In this document: positions 1 to 11,685 of the stretch, in pieces
Layout: every line of letters starts with the position of its first letter
Position numbering within the stretch: the stretch's first letter is position 1
NCBI GenBank assembly: GCA_005406025.1
Contig: BGZK01001212.1
Span: 62,001 to 126,000, forward strand
Length of the DNA stretch: 64,000 nucleotides
Direction of reading: 5' to 3'
From: Eumeta japonica
Lineage: Eukaryota; Arthropoda; Insecta; Lepidoptera; Psychidae
Notes under the pieces: generated by a model
Database searches by the model: none
The model's input: only the letters and a program-made list of their open reading frames with translations
Told to the model about the DNA's origin: nothing
Program-made: the position numbers and the translations under genes

Positions 1-1584
1 GGGTTACAAAACTAAATTTATTTTTTTAATATACACAAGACAATGATTAAAAATACTTCGCGAGTATATAATTTGTTGAAGGAGAAAAGTCAATATTGGG
101 TAGGTAAATGACCTTCATTTACGGCATTGACTATTAACATCTCAATGCAGAAACTGAAAGTGTGTTATGGACTTAAAAATAGTTATATATTTGTAAGCTT
201 ATATTATTAAGTCTTGTAACTAAACCAATTTTGTTATAAGCACAGATCTAATAATATTTATCATGGTAGAATTCATCAATTTAAAATCATCAAATTACAA
301 TGTATGGGCATACATACATACGTCAATCCAAATTGGTTTGGTTTGAGAATGGATCGATTTAAGATGTGGCGTATACTAACATAGTATTTAAAAAATTACA
401 AAATACAGGCTTGTGTTTAAGCTAAAATGACTGAAATCCATAGAAAAAGAGTATACTCAAGGTACAATATCGTTGTGCTGTTTTGAATTTTTAAACAACT
501 TACTTATTCTTAAATAACTTTCTCGAGTCATTTTTAAAAATGTTAGTATCAAACACATTTTCAGTTCACGATAAACGTTTGACGCAGCAGTATTAAAAAT
601 CAGTTCATCATCGTTGTTAAAGCATTTAAGCGGCAGAGGCAAATAGACTCGATATCGCCTGTTTACTAACGTGACTCGAAACACGACGCAAGGGGTTTTC
701 CTAACTTTGATAATTACAGTACTATTCTGATTATTCTATCATACATCTTATTCGTAGGATGTTAAGATGAAAACCGCTCTGAGATCTAGGGCATAAGTTT
801 CATGTCGTATTACATAACGAATACTCTTTTTTCTTGTCTTCGCCACGTCATTAAGTGATTTTTGATGACCAGTAAAAACCGGTTGAATGAGTCACTGTTG
901 CAACGAGGTTTTTGTATGTGGGTTGAACGTGAAAAATTTGATACCAGAGAAATCAAAATATAAGTATGTTACGAAAAACCTGGCAGACGAAGGACAATTC
1001 TGCAATAAGCCAGTATATAATAAAGCAGTATGTACGAAATACTATTAGTTATATAGGATAACTATATTATATAGAGTAGATAAGTTTAAGGCGAAGATTA
1101 AATACTTAGTTCTAAAGAAGTTCTTATGACTTAGTTTTAAAGAAAATATTCAGAAAATTTCTACATCACCAAGATATAATATTTCTTGGTAAAGATAATA
1201 ACTACAAGTTTAGTTTTGAAAAAAATAATTTATTGATGGTATTATTTAATGTTCTGAAAGAGGAATTTACAATAGCATAACTTTTTTATCGACAGAAAAA
1301 AATATTAACGAAATGACATTTTTAAAAAGAAAATATCTATATTTCCTATCCTTCATTATATCATATATAATGAACGATATATTCATTGTATTAAAAATGA
1401 ATATTTTAATATAACTGAATATAAGCTTAATTCATACATGGATGCATGTGTTTGCAGTATTGACTGGAAAAATGATAATTTTATTAGTGTACCTGCAATT
1501 CTTTTTTTGTTTTGAACATACATCACTTAATTTTTGAACATATTTCCTGCCGGTTATACTGTCAATATATATTTATGTTTTTAT
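1..1584. other. AT-rich noncoding stretch
   Basis: I see no gene, recognised repeat or strong splice-flanked ORF here. The only longer ORF (457-684, minus) lacks coding-like composition and is probably chance. Confidence 0.5.
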
Positions 1585-1745
1585 AGCATAAACGAGCGGT
1601 AAACCAGCAGGCGAGCCATCAGAAAGTGGAAGACCAACGCCACCTTTGGGTACTCGCACCCCAAAGGTGTCACCGGTGCGTTTCTAGTTTCTTGGTAGGA
1701 ATAGAATACCTGATGGAGGAGGTACTGATGGAGATGGAGTGGGAA
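1585..1745 (+). repeat. Dispersed repeat, uninterrupted copy (family B, copy 1)
   Basis: This segment aligns over its length with 12555-12870 once the MITE in that copy is removed. Shared landmarks are 'AGCATAA' at the start, 'GGTAGGAATAGAATACCTGA' here against 'GGTAGAAATAGAACATCTGA' there, and 'GATGGAGA' near the end. It gives the pre-insertion (empty-site) structure for the nested MITE. The internal wording resembles a dispersed repeat I associate with Lepidoptera, but I cannot name the family. Confidence 0.65.
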
Positions 1746-2887
1746 CATATTAAGAGTTTCACACTTTAATCCTTTGGAAAATCAAATTACAATGGAATCC
1801 TTTGTAGTGTACTAAAAATATAAACCATATTTTGACTTAAAAAAATAATCATTCGGCAGACATATGGCTTCTGTTCTGTTCCTTGAGACACGGAACTCCA
1901 AATAAACAAAGTCTATATTTACTTATAATGTACTCCTGTTAATTAACTTATTTATTTTCATACAGGATAAATAGATTCTTGTTGGTCCATCGAGGAAAAT
2001 CAATAAAGATGCTCTTAATATATACAGATACTCGCTTCCGCCCACGTCTCTGCCCGCTTGGGCATAAAATGTATTTCTTCATCTCATATACCGACCGATT
2101 ACGATCCTAATCAGGATCCCGATCGTTATCCCGTTATCGAGGTTTCGGCGTGTAGTTTACTTTGACTTAAGTTAAAGACTGATTGGTTGATTCGGCCGTG
2201 GTCAAGATCGAATCTGATACTTTCTGATCCGATGCCAACCTTAATGATCGAGCAACCATCGCCCCATATTAGTTAAACTGTTTGTTTTTATAGGAATTCA
2301 TAGAGTGTACCCACATCCAAACTTCATTTGGAAAATTTGTTTCACTTTTACAATAAAAACCATCTATATGCCTGAAATATTAAACATAAGGTACATGGCG
2401 TTGTGGCCATTGTAAAGCTATTAAAGGTTAATATGTTTGATGTACACTGTATTTCCTTATTTCAAACCGTTTATGCAGAGCACGCCAATAAATCAACAAA
2501 ACATCTAGGTGTTTTCTGATTACAATTACTAATATTGTGATTTCTTGCTGAAAATACATCATTATCAGAATTAAAAACAGTTTATAGCACTCAGGAATCA
2601 GATAATAGTTTCCTATTAATGAAAGAATTTTCGGGATTGAATCAGTAGTTCCAAAAATTACATCCTATATCCAAATTTACAATTTTACAAACTTTAACCT
2701 CTATGCAATATTATTATGAATAAATGATAACCAAATACTTCTTGCGTTTTAGTATAAATGACGATGACAGATTAACATAACCTATTAATTAAGGATAACC
2801 ATGATAAAACTGTAAATCAAAAACACGGATACGCATATCATTACGTACTCAAACGTACACGCATGTGCACTCGTGCTCAAAGACACG

Positions 2888-2905
2888 CACACACACACAC
2901 ACACA
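2888..2905 (+). repeat. (CA)n microsatellite
   Basis: Nine CA dinucleotides in a row. Confidence 0.95.
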
Positions 2906-3029
2906 TAACTGTGTAAAATCGTGACGGTTCCTAGCGAAATATAAAAATATTTTTTTTTGTTTTAGTTACCACTAGTTGGGTAAATCGAGATCACATATAG
3001 CCTGTTACTTACCCAATCTAATGTTTCTG

Positions 3030-3445
3030 AATACTTATTTTCATCAAAACCGGTTAAAACTTTTTTAAGTTATAAAAGAACATATAAACAGACAAACAGA
3101 CATGAAATAGCCTACCATTTGCACAATCAAATTTTCTTACTGTAGACCAACTTTCATTATGATCGGTGAAACATTTTTTTAAGTTAGAAAAGAAAATGCA
3201 TACAGTCAAATGAACAGACAGACTGGCATACAGTAGCGTTTCTTTTGCACAATCACATGTTCTTACTGTATACCAATTTCCATCATGATCGGTCAAACTG
3301 TTCTTAAGTTATAAAAAGACAGAAGAACCTGACTATGCCTGTCATGTGCGCAATCACATGTTCTTACAATATATCAATTTTCATCACGATCCGTTAAGCC
3401 GTGCTTGAGGTATAAAAGGAAAAACAGACAGATAGACATGAATTT
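3030..3445. repeat. Four-copy diverged tandem repeat, about 100-126 bp unit
   Basis: The phrase 'TTTCATNANGATCGGT' followed by 'AAGTTATAAAAG' and 'ACAGACAGACA'-like tracts recurs starting near 3038, 3152, 3277 and 3378. Units also share 'CAATCACATGTTCTTAC'. The wording resembles the 'ATCGGTTCAGTAGTTTTTGAGTT' tails common in insect dispersed repeats. An 80-codon minus ORF over it (3054-3296) is a by-product of the repetition. Confidence 0.8.
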
Positions 3446-3534
3446 TAAATGGGGTAGAATTTTGGGACATAAACCGCACATCTATCACGTTTCACAAAAA
3501 TGAATCTTCAGATAGACGTTACAGATTTATAGAG

Positions 3535-3536
<2 letters not shown>

Positions 3537-3572
<36 letters not shown>
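3537..3572. repeat. (AT)n microsatellite
   Basis: Eighteen AT dinucleotides without interruption. Confidence 0.95.
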
Positions 3573-3574
<2 letters not shown>

Positions 3575-4880
3575 CATAGAAATATATAAATAAAATATTA
3601 TATAGATAATTAAACAACTTTAAGCGCAGTATCTATAGACAGTCACTTTGTGACGTCTGTGGTTTGTCAAGTAAATGTAAAGGTTATAACCGGGTTGGTG
3701 TCCTCTGTCGTGTTTGTGAGTTTCGCTGGCATCTTTAATATACGTTATGCGTGGATTATTTTAATTTTGTGTATGATTTATTTTATTTATATTATACAAT
3801 AAATATTAGTCTCTGGAAGATTAGGTAGTCACGTAGGTTTAGTTTTTTTTTTAAGATAATATTCGAGAACTACTTTATGAATTCACAGGCGGTTTATATT
3901 ATATATTATTAGTTATGCCCACAGTTCCGCTCGCATGTATTACAAAATTAATGTTTAGGTTTTTTTTTATATAAGTAAAGCATAATTTTATTTAGGTGTG
4001 GTAATTATGAGAGAAATATAAAAATAAGACAAATATTCTTAATTTAATAATAGTTTTAGATGTTTTAGGTATTCGGTGGATTTTCATGTTTTATAAGTTG
4101 AAAACTTATGGTATTTCATTTATATGAAAGTCTCTTTGTATACATTCGTTCCTGGTATTTCTAACGGTTGCAAGTTGGTCGACCCCTGGGTGTTATTTTG
4201 AAGATAAAAATGCTTCTTGTCGATCATCTTTAGACGATGGACATACGCTATCGCGGTCTTTTTAAGATCCACAATTATGTAGTACATTAATTTGAAATAT
4301 CACCTATGATTTACTCAGCGTAAGCCATTTAAGTGCCACAAAAGCGTCTTGCTTGCTTTCGACACCAATTTCGTACGTTAAGATAATATAACAATGAACG
4401 AAACAAAGAACTTGTGGATCGGACGAGTGGTTCTCGCATAAACGGACTGACAAAGAGACGTTAAGTTTTATAATATGCATAGATGTTATCTATGGATTTT
4501 GCCAACTACCGTAAATGAGGAATCAAGGAGACATTCAAAATCAAGGCCCGATTGAAATATCGGGCTGCTGTAATTTAAAATAATGCATAAATTTTCGTGG
4601 GGTTCCCGATGATATCGACGGGGACTTGGATTGTGATCATTAATGGGATCGAGTTTGATAAGCTTAGAATTTGAGCGAGCGACCGATATCGCAGTTGCCA
4701 TTTTTGACGACTAGAAATGTCTTATATTTTTCAAGTCACTATCATCTACAATCGATCATCGGTATCGATTAGAATACCATAAGCATGTGGTATTCTACTT
4801 ATGAACTACGAACTACGAAACCATGAGCAGGTCTTATTGACTTACGATTTAAAATAAGTAAATGCGATATTATATTTCAG

Positions 4881-4943
4881 GTTGTGGCAGCACAGAAACG
4901 CGATTTCGAAGAGATTTTTAATGGCATGGTTATGATCGATATT
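4881..4943 (+). CDS. Possible internal coding exon
   Basis: A 63-base open stretch encodes 21 residues (begins VVAAQKRDFEE, ends MVMIDI). It lies between an acceptor 'TATTATATTTCAG' and a donor 'ATT|GTAAGA', phase 0 at both ends. Its GC content is visibly higher than the flanks and the residue mix is protein-like. It lies just downstream of the family A repeat. No protein family is recognised. A chance acceptor-ORF-donor combination of this size is possible in tens of kilobases of intron, so the call is tentative. Confidence 0.3.
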
Positions 4944-5206
4944 GTAAGAAGTTCTTAACTTAAACACTACTGTTGCAACAATTACAACATAAATAATAAC
5001 AGAATCTAAATCATCATTTTATGTATTTACATAGACTATATTATGTATATAATATTATTATGATACATGAACACTTTTAATAATATTAACAATTATCTGT
5101 CTACCTACCAAGAACAATTATCTACCGACCAACTATTATCAACTACCGTCTCTGATTTGTTAGTTATTTACTTATTTCTATACAGGAAGGCTGTTCTATA
5201 TAAAAA

Positions 5207-5357
5207 ACTAGCTTTCATGCGTTGCTCCGCACGTAGAGAGAATACCTTCACTTTTTATATTGATCGAAGTTCCGTCATTTCCACGGGATCGGGAGGAGCT
5301 GTTCTCAATTCCATTCATAATCCTGGGCCCGATTGTGTTCTTAATTCTGATTGAGGT
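5207..5357 (+). repeat. GC-core motif plus pyrimidine-rich tract
   Basis: Begins with a degenerate 'CTAGC...GCGTTGCTCCGCACG' core and runs into a loose period-6 tract ('GGGATCGGGAGG', 'CCTGGGCCCGATTG'). The same core-plus-tract arrangement recurs at 2030 and 38253, which argues that the 95-codon ORF over this region (5067-5354) is repeat-derived and not a gene. Confidence 0.55.
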
Positions 5358-5399
5358 TCTATATTAGATTTTCACTTGTCTCGTTTCAGCATTCTTCTC

Positions 5400-6480
5400 T
5401 CTATGGCACTTGAAGTAGTTCTTATTTTTTTTTTTAACTTGAAAATATATTAAATAATTTTTAAAATATATTGCTACAACGACTATTTCTTAGCAATACG
5501 ATGCAATTACTATTTTAATAGTCAATAAAAAATAAATAAATCTGTTGTTAACTTACACGGCAGTAAAATAGAGAAAAAACAATCACTAGGAGCTGGTATC
5601 TCGATGAATAGTGACAATATTGACAAACCATTCATATATTTATTTCTTTTGTATGTTAGTGTTTATATGTGTGTGTGTCTGTTGTATATATTGTGTTTGT
5701 ATGTACGTAAACGAATGTTTTATGGGTATGTGTGAGATTGCTAACATGTATAGTATTGTACGATTCTTAAAAGATTTTCTGTTTTGTCATAATTTAGTTG
5801 CAGTAGTTAAGCGGTTAAAGTTCTTTTACCGTTTGTTTATTTCGGTTATACATATGTATACTTTTATTAATTCTATTATATACGCGAGCGTCAAAATAAT
5901 TATGAAATCTTTGTGCAAAAGCGATACGACAGATTTCAGTAGGTACTTTTAAATACCTCTGTTCTGCGTTTGTTTTGATAGTCGGGATCAAGTCTGGAGT
6001 GGAATGTTCTACACTTAATATAAAAATTTGATAGTATTATTTATATTTTTCTATAGGTTACGTGCCACAGGAGTATTAATTATTTAGACTTTTGGGATAT
6101 ACACATTTTTCGTTTAATAACTTCTAGAAAGTCAGTATTTAATTAAACCTAATTTGTTTCATATATAACAATCTACTTAATTTTTATCGTTTACCAGGAC
6201 ACGGAAAACGTATCGACTGAACATTTAGTTTAAGTTTTAAATTAATACAGAAGATTTTTTTATAAATTCATTGTGTCTTTCTATTTACAAGATTAAAAAC
6301 CGATTTAATCTTTCTTAAAAAACGATATTTATTTGTGGAAGGCTACCTTCACCTTGAAAATAAACAAAATGAACGTTTAGAAGATTGCAAAAATGTACAG
6401 CAAAAAAAAAACTTGTTCTCCACAAGGTTTTCAATGTGACACAAACTAAATAGAATTCGATTTCGTTATAGATCGGCATG
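5400..6480. other. AT-rich noncoding stretch
   Basis: A short GT-rich run lies near 5668-5705. The 113-codon plus ORF (5611-5952) is low-complexity, hydrophobic and AT-driven, and shows no recognisable domain. Confidence 0.5.
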
Positions 6481-6756
6481 CGGTCACACGAATTCTCAGC
6501 CCGTGAATACTCAACCCACGGTACGAGATAAGACCACGCCGTGCGCCGAGCGGCGGCGGCTCCGAAGGAGATCCTCTCGGCGTGGTCACGGAATACGTCT
6601 AGTAGAAAACCAGTCAGGGTCGGCGGGTACCGCGGACTGGTTTGTCGCGCGTTCAAATCTAAAGCGATCGCCGCCGCTCTATTAAACGTACTCGATATCC
6701 GTTCCGGTTCGTTGCAAGCGGCTGTTCTCCGCACGGTCGAATTACAATTTCTCTGA
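6480..6756. other. GC-rich island with ORFs on both strands
   Basis: Against an AT-rich background this 280-base island is CpG-rich. It is open on both strands: on minus (139 codons, including FLLDVFRDHAERI) and on plus in two frames (including FKSKAIAAALLNVLDIRSG). The minus reading contains a hydrophobic-acidic FLLDVF stretch and the plus reading an alternating SKAIAAALL stretch, both plausible as protein. I cannot decide between a decayed mobile-element ORF, a promoter-associated island and a real exon. No strong splice sites frame it. Confidence 0.35.
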
Positions 6757-7264
6757 TCGATAAAGAAGAACGTCTGTCTCTTCTGTGACGCGACTATCCT
6801 GTGTTACGACGCATTCATCATAGACGGACAGATAGTGAAACTTGAACGAGAATTGTTTACGTCTGTATGCGAATTTTAGGCGTATTTGCAATAGTGAAAA
6901 AAAAAGAACTCGTTCTAGTGTGCTACAAAAACGATTTATTTATAGCTGCAGGTTAAGCAGCCAATTTATTTGTGTCGGTTTAATAAAATAAAAAGTTACC
7001 CTTGGAATTTGGACTAATGACAAACTTTATAGTTTGATATGTTATAACGATTTTATAGAAAAGATATATTCAGGTATTTTGTTGATTATATTGACGGACA
7101 ATATAATTATGTTTTAAGATATTTAATTACTTTTGATTAGTTTATTTTCACACTTACATTGCAAAAAGTTACAATAGATACTTATGTTAATAAATAGGCG
7201 CTTACAACATGTTTCTGTAGCTCGTTAAGCGATCGTCACTGACGACGCGCATTTCGTAAGTTCA

Positions 7265-7970
7265 AGAGCTATAGTGCAAGTTTGGAAAGGACACGGTCGG
7301 GCGTGCGGCGCGGCCTTTAGAAAGCGAACGCGTCCGCGCGACGCCGACGCGCTCAACGCGGACCGAACATCACTCACCGGCGCCGCACGAGTTCCTGCAG
7401 AAGTCGTAGAACTTGCTGCACGTGCTCATCTCGGCGACGAAGGGGCGCGTCCTCGCTGCGCGTGCCAATATATTTTTAAACTTCACTCGTAGAGTTTCGT
7501 AACGCGACGACAGAAGCGCGAAAGACTCGTATCGCAAATTCAGAAATGGACAAGTATCGATACGCTAATTTTCGCGACGATAGGCCGTCGTGTGCGCGTC
7601 TTACAACATCGTAGCGGGTCTCGCGTGGGTTTCGGCGCGAGCGTCGTCCGCTCGGCGTCGGTCGCGCACTACGAACACGGACGGCGTCGAACGACTGCCG
7701 CGACCGCCCGAGACGGCCGCGGACCGCCGCCCGCCGCCCGCCGCCCGCCCGCGCTCGCGGCCCGGAAATAATAACCCCGAGGGAAATGGACCGATTTCGC
7801 CACCCGACAAACGCGCCGGCGACGACGCCGGCCGGATCGTATCGGGGAGGCATCTCGGCGGTGCATTCGACGCGTTTCAACCACCGCCGCTAGGTAGTGC
7901 GACCGCTGCCTTCTTACGCTCCGACCGCCTGACCCAGTTAAAGGAAGACGAACGGAAGTAACGATCGACG
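7265..7970. promoter_or_regulatory. CpG-rich island, likely promoter / 5' exon region
   Basis: This is one of the two strongest GC- and CpG-rich blocks in the window, with runs such as 'CCGCCGCCCGCCGCCCGCC' near 7725-7745. Several overlapping ORFs occur on both strands (plus 7590-7961, minus 7476-7880, minus 7669-7992), as expected of GC-rich DNA without stop codons; none has a recognised domain. Its downstream side on the minus strand holds a candidate first coding exon (7378-7429). The island may therefore supply the promoter and 5' UTR of a minus-strand transcript. I found no TATA box or clear arthropod initiator on the minus strand. Confidence 0.4.
7378..7429 (-). CDS. Candidate first coding exon (minus strand)
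   Basis: On the minus strand ATG (7429-7427) opens 17 codons reading MSTCSKFYDFCRNSCGA plus one base, then meets a strong donor 'GCCG|GTGAGTG'. Nearly every codon ends in C or G (AGC ACG TGC AGC AAG TTC TAC GAC TTC), as in real exons of GC-rich loci. The cysteines are spaced C-x6-C-x3-C. The frame stays open upstream of the ATG to about 7600, so an upstream start or an internal exon with an unseen acceptor is possible. It ends in phase 1, like the candidates at 22413 and 39459. Function unknown. Confidence 0.45.
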
Positions 7971-8804
7971 TTTCATTAGGCTGACGATACAATTTTACGA
8001 TATTTATACATCATTGTTTGGACTATACATTGAAAATATACAGTAACATAATACGAAATTAACTTTTATAAGTTTAATATTCCGTAGGAACTGCTAAAAA
8101 TAATTACACCGACGGCTGTCTAAAAATTTTACTTTATAGAGGTACCTTAGAAATTAAACGCCTGGCTGCTATGTGATAAAGTGAGGTATGTATTAATTTA
8201 ACAATGCTCTCTATATGAAAGAGTTCAACGGCGCACGAACACGCAACACTACGTATTGATCTTAACTGGAACACACACCAAAGGTTCTATGGCCATGTAG
8301 GCACGTAGTTTAGTAAGGAGAATTAAATAAAAGTGTGTATTGTGATGTTGGGAGAATAACTATTACTTAATCACGTGTTTTTTTTTATATATATAAAATA
8401 TAAGTGGAGTCTTTGAAGTTTTGTAGTATACACGACCCTACATATTTACAAATTGACGATATTTAGGGACGAAATTCCTTATGGGGCGTTGCGGAGGGTA
8501 CCCTAGCCGGTCAAAACGTCCGTAAGTTGAAAAAAAAGCGTAAGATTTATATGTATAGTGTATGTATGAGGCTGTACAGTGTCTAATGTATAGTCTACGT
8601 GATGACTGTTATTATACTGCAGTTTGCTATTATTATTATATCATTCCACTAACGTTTCATGATCTAAGCGTGGCTTGTGTTTTTTTATTACTTAAATTTT
8701 GTTCTATTTATGAGATTATTAATTATAATTAAATTTTGTTTAAAATAACAAACTTGAATTTATTTAACATCAATTTAATTATTACTATTATTAATTATAC
8801 AATT

Positions 8805-8835
8805 AAAATGAATAAAAATTAATTTTATTCATTTT
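8805..8835. repeat. Perfect AT-rich inverted repeat
   Basis: Arms AAAATGAATAAAA and TTTTATTCATTTT (13 bp each) surround a 5-base loop. Confidence 0.85.
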
Positions 8836-8860
8836 TATTATAAATTAATAAATTATTTAT

Positions 8861-8935
8861 AGATAAATATTTTTATAATTGTTGATTATTATTAAAGAAA
8901 TAAATATTTGTATAATTGTTGGTTATTATTAAACA
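8861..8935 (+). repeat. Two-copy tandem repeat, 37-bp period
   Basis: Two near-identical copies of ATAAATATTT(T/G)TATAATTG followed by TTG(A/G)TTATTATTAAA, the second starting 37 bases after the first. It lies immediately upstream of a candidate exon acceptor. Confidence 0.85.
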
Positions 8936-8972
8936 ATATATAGTATATTTCACAGTTTTCTTTTTTGTTCAG

Positions 8973-9072
8973 AAATATATAATTTCGACAATATACAAGA
9001 TAAAGAAGGAGAAGAAATAACTGCAACAATTGATGTTATGTCTGTGAACAATACCCAGGAATCAGTAATGCA
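8973..9072 (+). CDS. Possible internal coding exon
   Basis: A very strong acceptor ('TTTTCTTTTTTGTTCAG') is followed by an open reading frame in one frame only: two bases, then IYNFDNIQDKEGEEIT continuing to NNTQESVM. A donor 'GCA|GTATGT' then ends it after two bases of the next codon. Read without splicing, the frame ends at a TAA some 30 bases further on, so it could instead be a terminal exon. Composition is AT-rich like the flanks, which weakens the case. No family is recognised. Its outgoing phase would fit the incoming phase of 24352-24403. Confidence 0.28.
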
Positions 9073-9719
9073 GTATGTTTTTCAAAAATTGAAAATTTAA
9101 TTTTTTTACAATATATTGACTATATTTATAGTCAATGAGTTTATTCATTTATTTATTTTTAATTTTAATCGATAAAAAAATCATAATAAAAAATGTATAC
9201 GCGAATAATTATTTGCTTTATACCTCGTATAATTAATATTTTTATAATATGAAACTTCGTTCCTATCTGGTGTCACACGACACCATTCGTTTTTTTTTTC
9301 GGAAATTAAACAATAGTATTAAATCAGACTTGCATAGTTTTAATTTAAAATAGAATTTTTCTTTTCTATATTCAGTGTTTTTATATTTACATTGCGTGGA
9401 TCTGGTTGTGAAAAAAAATTCATAGAAATTTTTTTATAGAACCGAACTAAATTAGCAACCCACTGGCATTAACAAAAAAACATTTCTAAGACTCGTTGCA
9501 TCTATTGAAAAAATGTTGTATAGGCGGCTTGGGACGACAATTCTGTGTGGTTAGACCAACTATTGAGAGGGTACAGTTTTCTTTATTCCTTAAATATGTA
9601 TAATAGAAATAAATTTTAGTAGGCAATAAAGCTTGTGCGGATCAGTAACATAAACGCTTGCAAATTCTTCATTAAAAATTTTGAAGTAAAACTTCCGTAG
9701 GCATGTTAAGGTGATTTTG

Positions 9720-9870
9720 TGCTATGACGTCATAGTGAAACGCTCGAATGAGACGGTCAGATGACACGATCGGGTCCGCTCGGCTCTTTTCGGCCCGGCC
9801 CAGTGAGTCCATGTGTTCCACGCGTTCATACAGCTGGTTGCAGCTGATCGCTACTATTTTAGATACGTGC
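9720..9870. promoter_or_regulatory. GC-rich block with CRE-type palindrome
   Basis: A 14-bp perfect palindrome CTATGACGTCATAG (9722-9735) contains the full cAMP-response/ATF core TGACGTCA. It opens a 130-base GC-rich block ('CGGGTCCGCTCGGCTC', 'TCGGCCCGGCCCAGTGAGT'). No ORF or TATA box is attached. It could be an enhancer or promoter fragment, or the end of a repeat. This is an inference from sequence alone. Confidence 0.25.
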
Positions 9871-10313
9871 GGTTATCATTCATTGTATAAATGAAGAATG
9901 CAAGTAAAATACATGCAAAAAATGGAATAAAGTGGTAAAACTGTCGATTAAATTAGTGATTTCTAATACTTAAGTGAACACGGTGCATCACAAGTTAACG
10001 GTAAACTGATAATAAAAATTTAACTAAAATTACTGCAATCTTTTATGCAATATTTTTTTATCAATATCCATGTTAATGCCTGTAACTCATTTTGATGCAG
10101 CTGGCAATGAATTTGCCTTTGGATAGTGGCATTAATTGATATCAAATAAAGGATAACGACAAAAATTTACTTTCGCCTGCCCGCGTGGAAAAAGAAGGTT
10201 ATTTGCGTGTGACAGGGGCAGAATGTATGATCATCGTGATAAAATCAACCAACAAAACACTGTCCCGGATCAGTATTTAAATTGTGTTATTATTTTCATT
10301 TTCATTTTTAATA

Positions 10314-10350
10314 ATAGTTACAAGATTCATGAAAAGAATCTTGTAACTAT
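10314..10350. repeat. Perfect 15-bp stem, 7-base loop
   Basis: ATAGTTACAAGATTC, loop ATGAAAA, then its exact reverse complement. No ORF overlaps it. Confidence 0.9.
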
Positions 10351-10479
10351 GAACTAATAATACAATAATTTACTTTCTTTTTCAGTTTTTTTTTAACCCT
10401 AAACTCTATTTCATATTTCTCCAAAGAAGTTTCGCTTCACGTCGTGTGTCCGAAATATACTGTTTTTTTCCTATATAAT

Positions 10480-10620
10480 TCCAATGTGGGTTGGGGGCCG
10501 CAAGGGCTACTGGGGCGGCAACGTCTTGAAGCGTCGTCTCCATGTCTGAGACGAGGAGACGGATTTTGACTTGAATTGAAAACTGATTTGGTATCTTACC
10601 GGAGATCGAGATCTGAACTC
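10480..10620. other. GC-richer block of unknown nature
   Basis: Contains 'GGGTTGGGGGCCGCAAGGG' and 'CTGAGACGAGGAGACGG' in an AT-rich setting. Possibly the body of a SINE; the 3' part of the SINE at 25928-26139 shares only loose wording with it. There is no coding evidence. Confidence 0.25.
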
Positions 10621-11685
10621 GTCATCTTCCGATTTGAAAGAATCGTTTTGGATTCATCGGTCATTCTGTTCACTCGTATATATGCAATACGAAGCAGTAT
10701 TTTATAAATTGACGTCAAGGGTCATATTGAAACGCATCAAAGGGAATGGAATTAAAGTACACGTGCAAAAAAAAACCGTTCACTTTGCAAAAGTTAAATT
10801 ATTTTCTGGAATATGACAATAGGACGAATATTATATGAAAGAAAAATTAAAGTAAATTTTTCTCTTTTACTCACAACATACAGAATTGCATGAATGAATG
10901 CAAAAAAAATTACCAAAATTGAGGTAAATTCTATTATTTAAAAATTATTCGATGAAGAAGTCCCCGAAACAGTATTTTGGTATAATAGAAATTTTAAATG
11001 GCCACCATTTCTAAACAAATCGGCCTATTTCATTCATCTTCGAAATACTGTCACTTTTGACAACTAGTGTCATTTTAAGAATAGCGGGCGCTAACGTGAT
11101 GCCGAACCGCGTTATAACTCGTATATTCATTTAAATGTATGTGTATATACATATATCTATGATATAAGGTAGATAATTATGAATTCTAAAAAATAACAAC
11201 GATTTCCAAGACACGGGCAAAACAGGCATAGGGGGCCGCCATTGGAATAAAAAGCAGGGCCGGATTCTAAATCGAGAATAGGATTGGAATCGGTAAAGAA
11301 TCGTAATTAAATTTCGATGTTCATAGTCAATGAGGCGATAAAGGGCGGGGCTCAAATAACGAATCCAGTTTATGAATAAGTGATGACAATACTGGAACTA
11401 CAAAATTATAATTTCAACTCGAGATAACCTGGCGATAACAACATTATGTTCTGACGTTGTTATCATTCTTGCACAATATCGAATTCGGAGAAATCACTTC
11501 TTTAAATAATAATAAATAATATAATAAATACATAATATACTTTATTTTTTTTTAAATTGCAATCCGTAAAATAAATGTCTACAGCATTATCTATAAATGT
11601 ATTTTTATGTGTTAAAAATTAAATTCTTTAAAATCTTATTGTCACCATTGACAAATAAAAAAAATTGCAATTGTTATTTTTTTAA

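Larger units (their letters stand above)
2033..3599. repeat. Insertion within family A repeat, copy 1
   Basis: This is the extra sequence present in copy 1 of the 1.3 kb repeat but absent from copy 2. It opens with a degenerate copy of the 'CCGCGGCTCCGCTCGCG' core at about 2030-2062. A pyrimidine-rich period-6 tract ('GATCCCGATCGTTATCCCG') follows at about 2095-2150. It also contains a (CA)n microsatellite, a four-copy tandem array and an (AT)n run. No target duplication is clear at the edges. Confidence 0.5.
1838..4690 (+). repeat. Long dispersed repeat (family A), copy 1, interrupted
   Basis: Two blocks, about 1838-2032 and 3600-4690, align collinearly with the continuous copy at 17339-18690. 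Landmarks include 'ATCATTCGGCAGACATATG', 'AAAGGTTATAACCGGGTT', 'TTGGTCGA' followed by 'GGGTGTTATTTTGAAGA', and 'GATTTACTCAGCG'. About 1.55 kb (2033-3599) is inserted in this copy relative to the other. There is no long ORF in either copy, so this is a noncoding element or a decayed one. The class is unknown. Confidence 0.75.

Noticed and set aside
5067..5354. 95-codon plus ORF
   Set aside because: Lies over the GC-core motif and hexamer tract seen at other places; repeat-derived.
6503..6756. Two plus-strand ORFs in the 6.5 kb GC island as genes
   Set aside because: Minus strand is equally open and no splice sites or promoter decide between them; described as an island instead.
7590..7961. 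123-codon ORF in the CpG island
   Set aside because: Low-complexity arginine/proline-rich text, with competing open frames on both strands; expected in GC-rich DNA.
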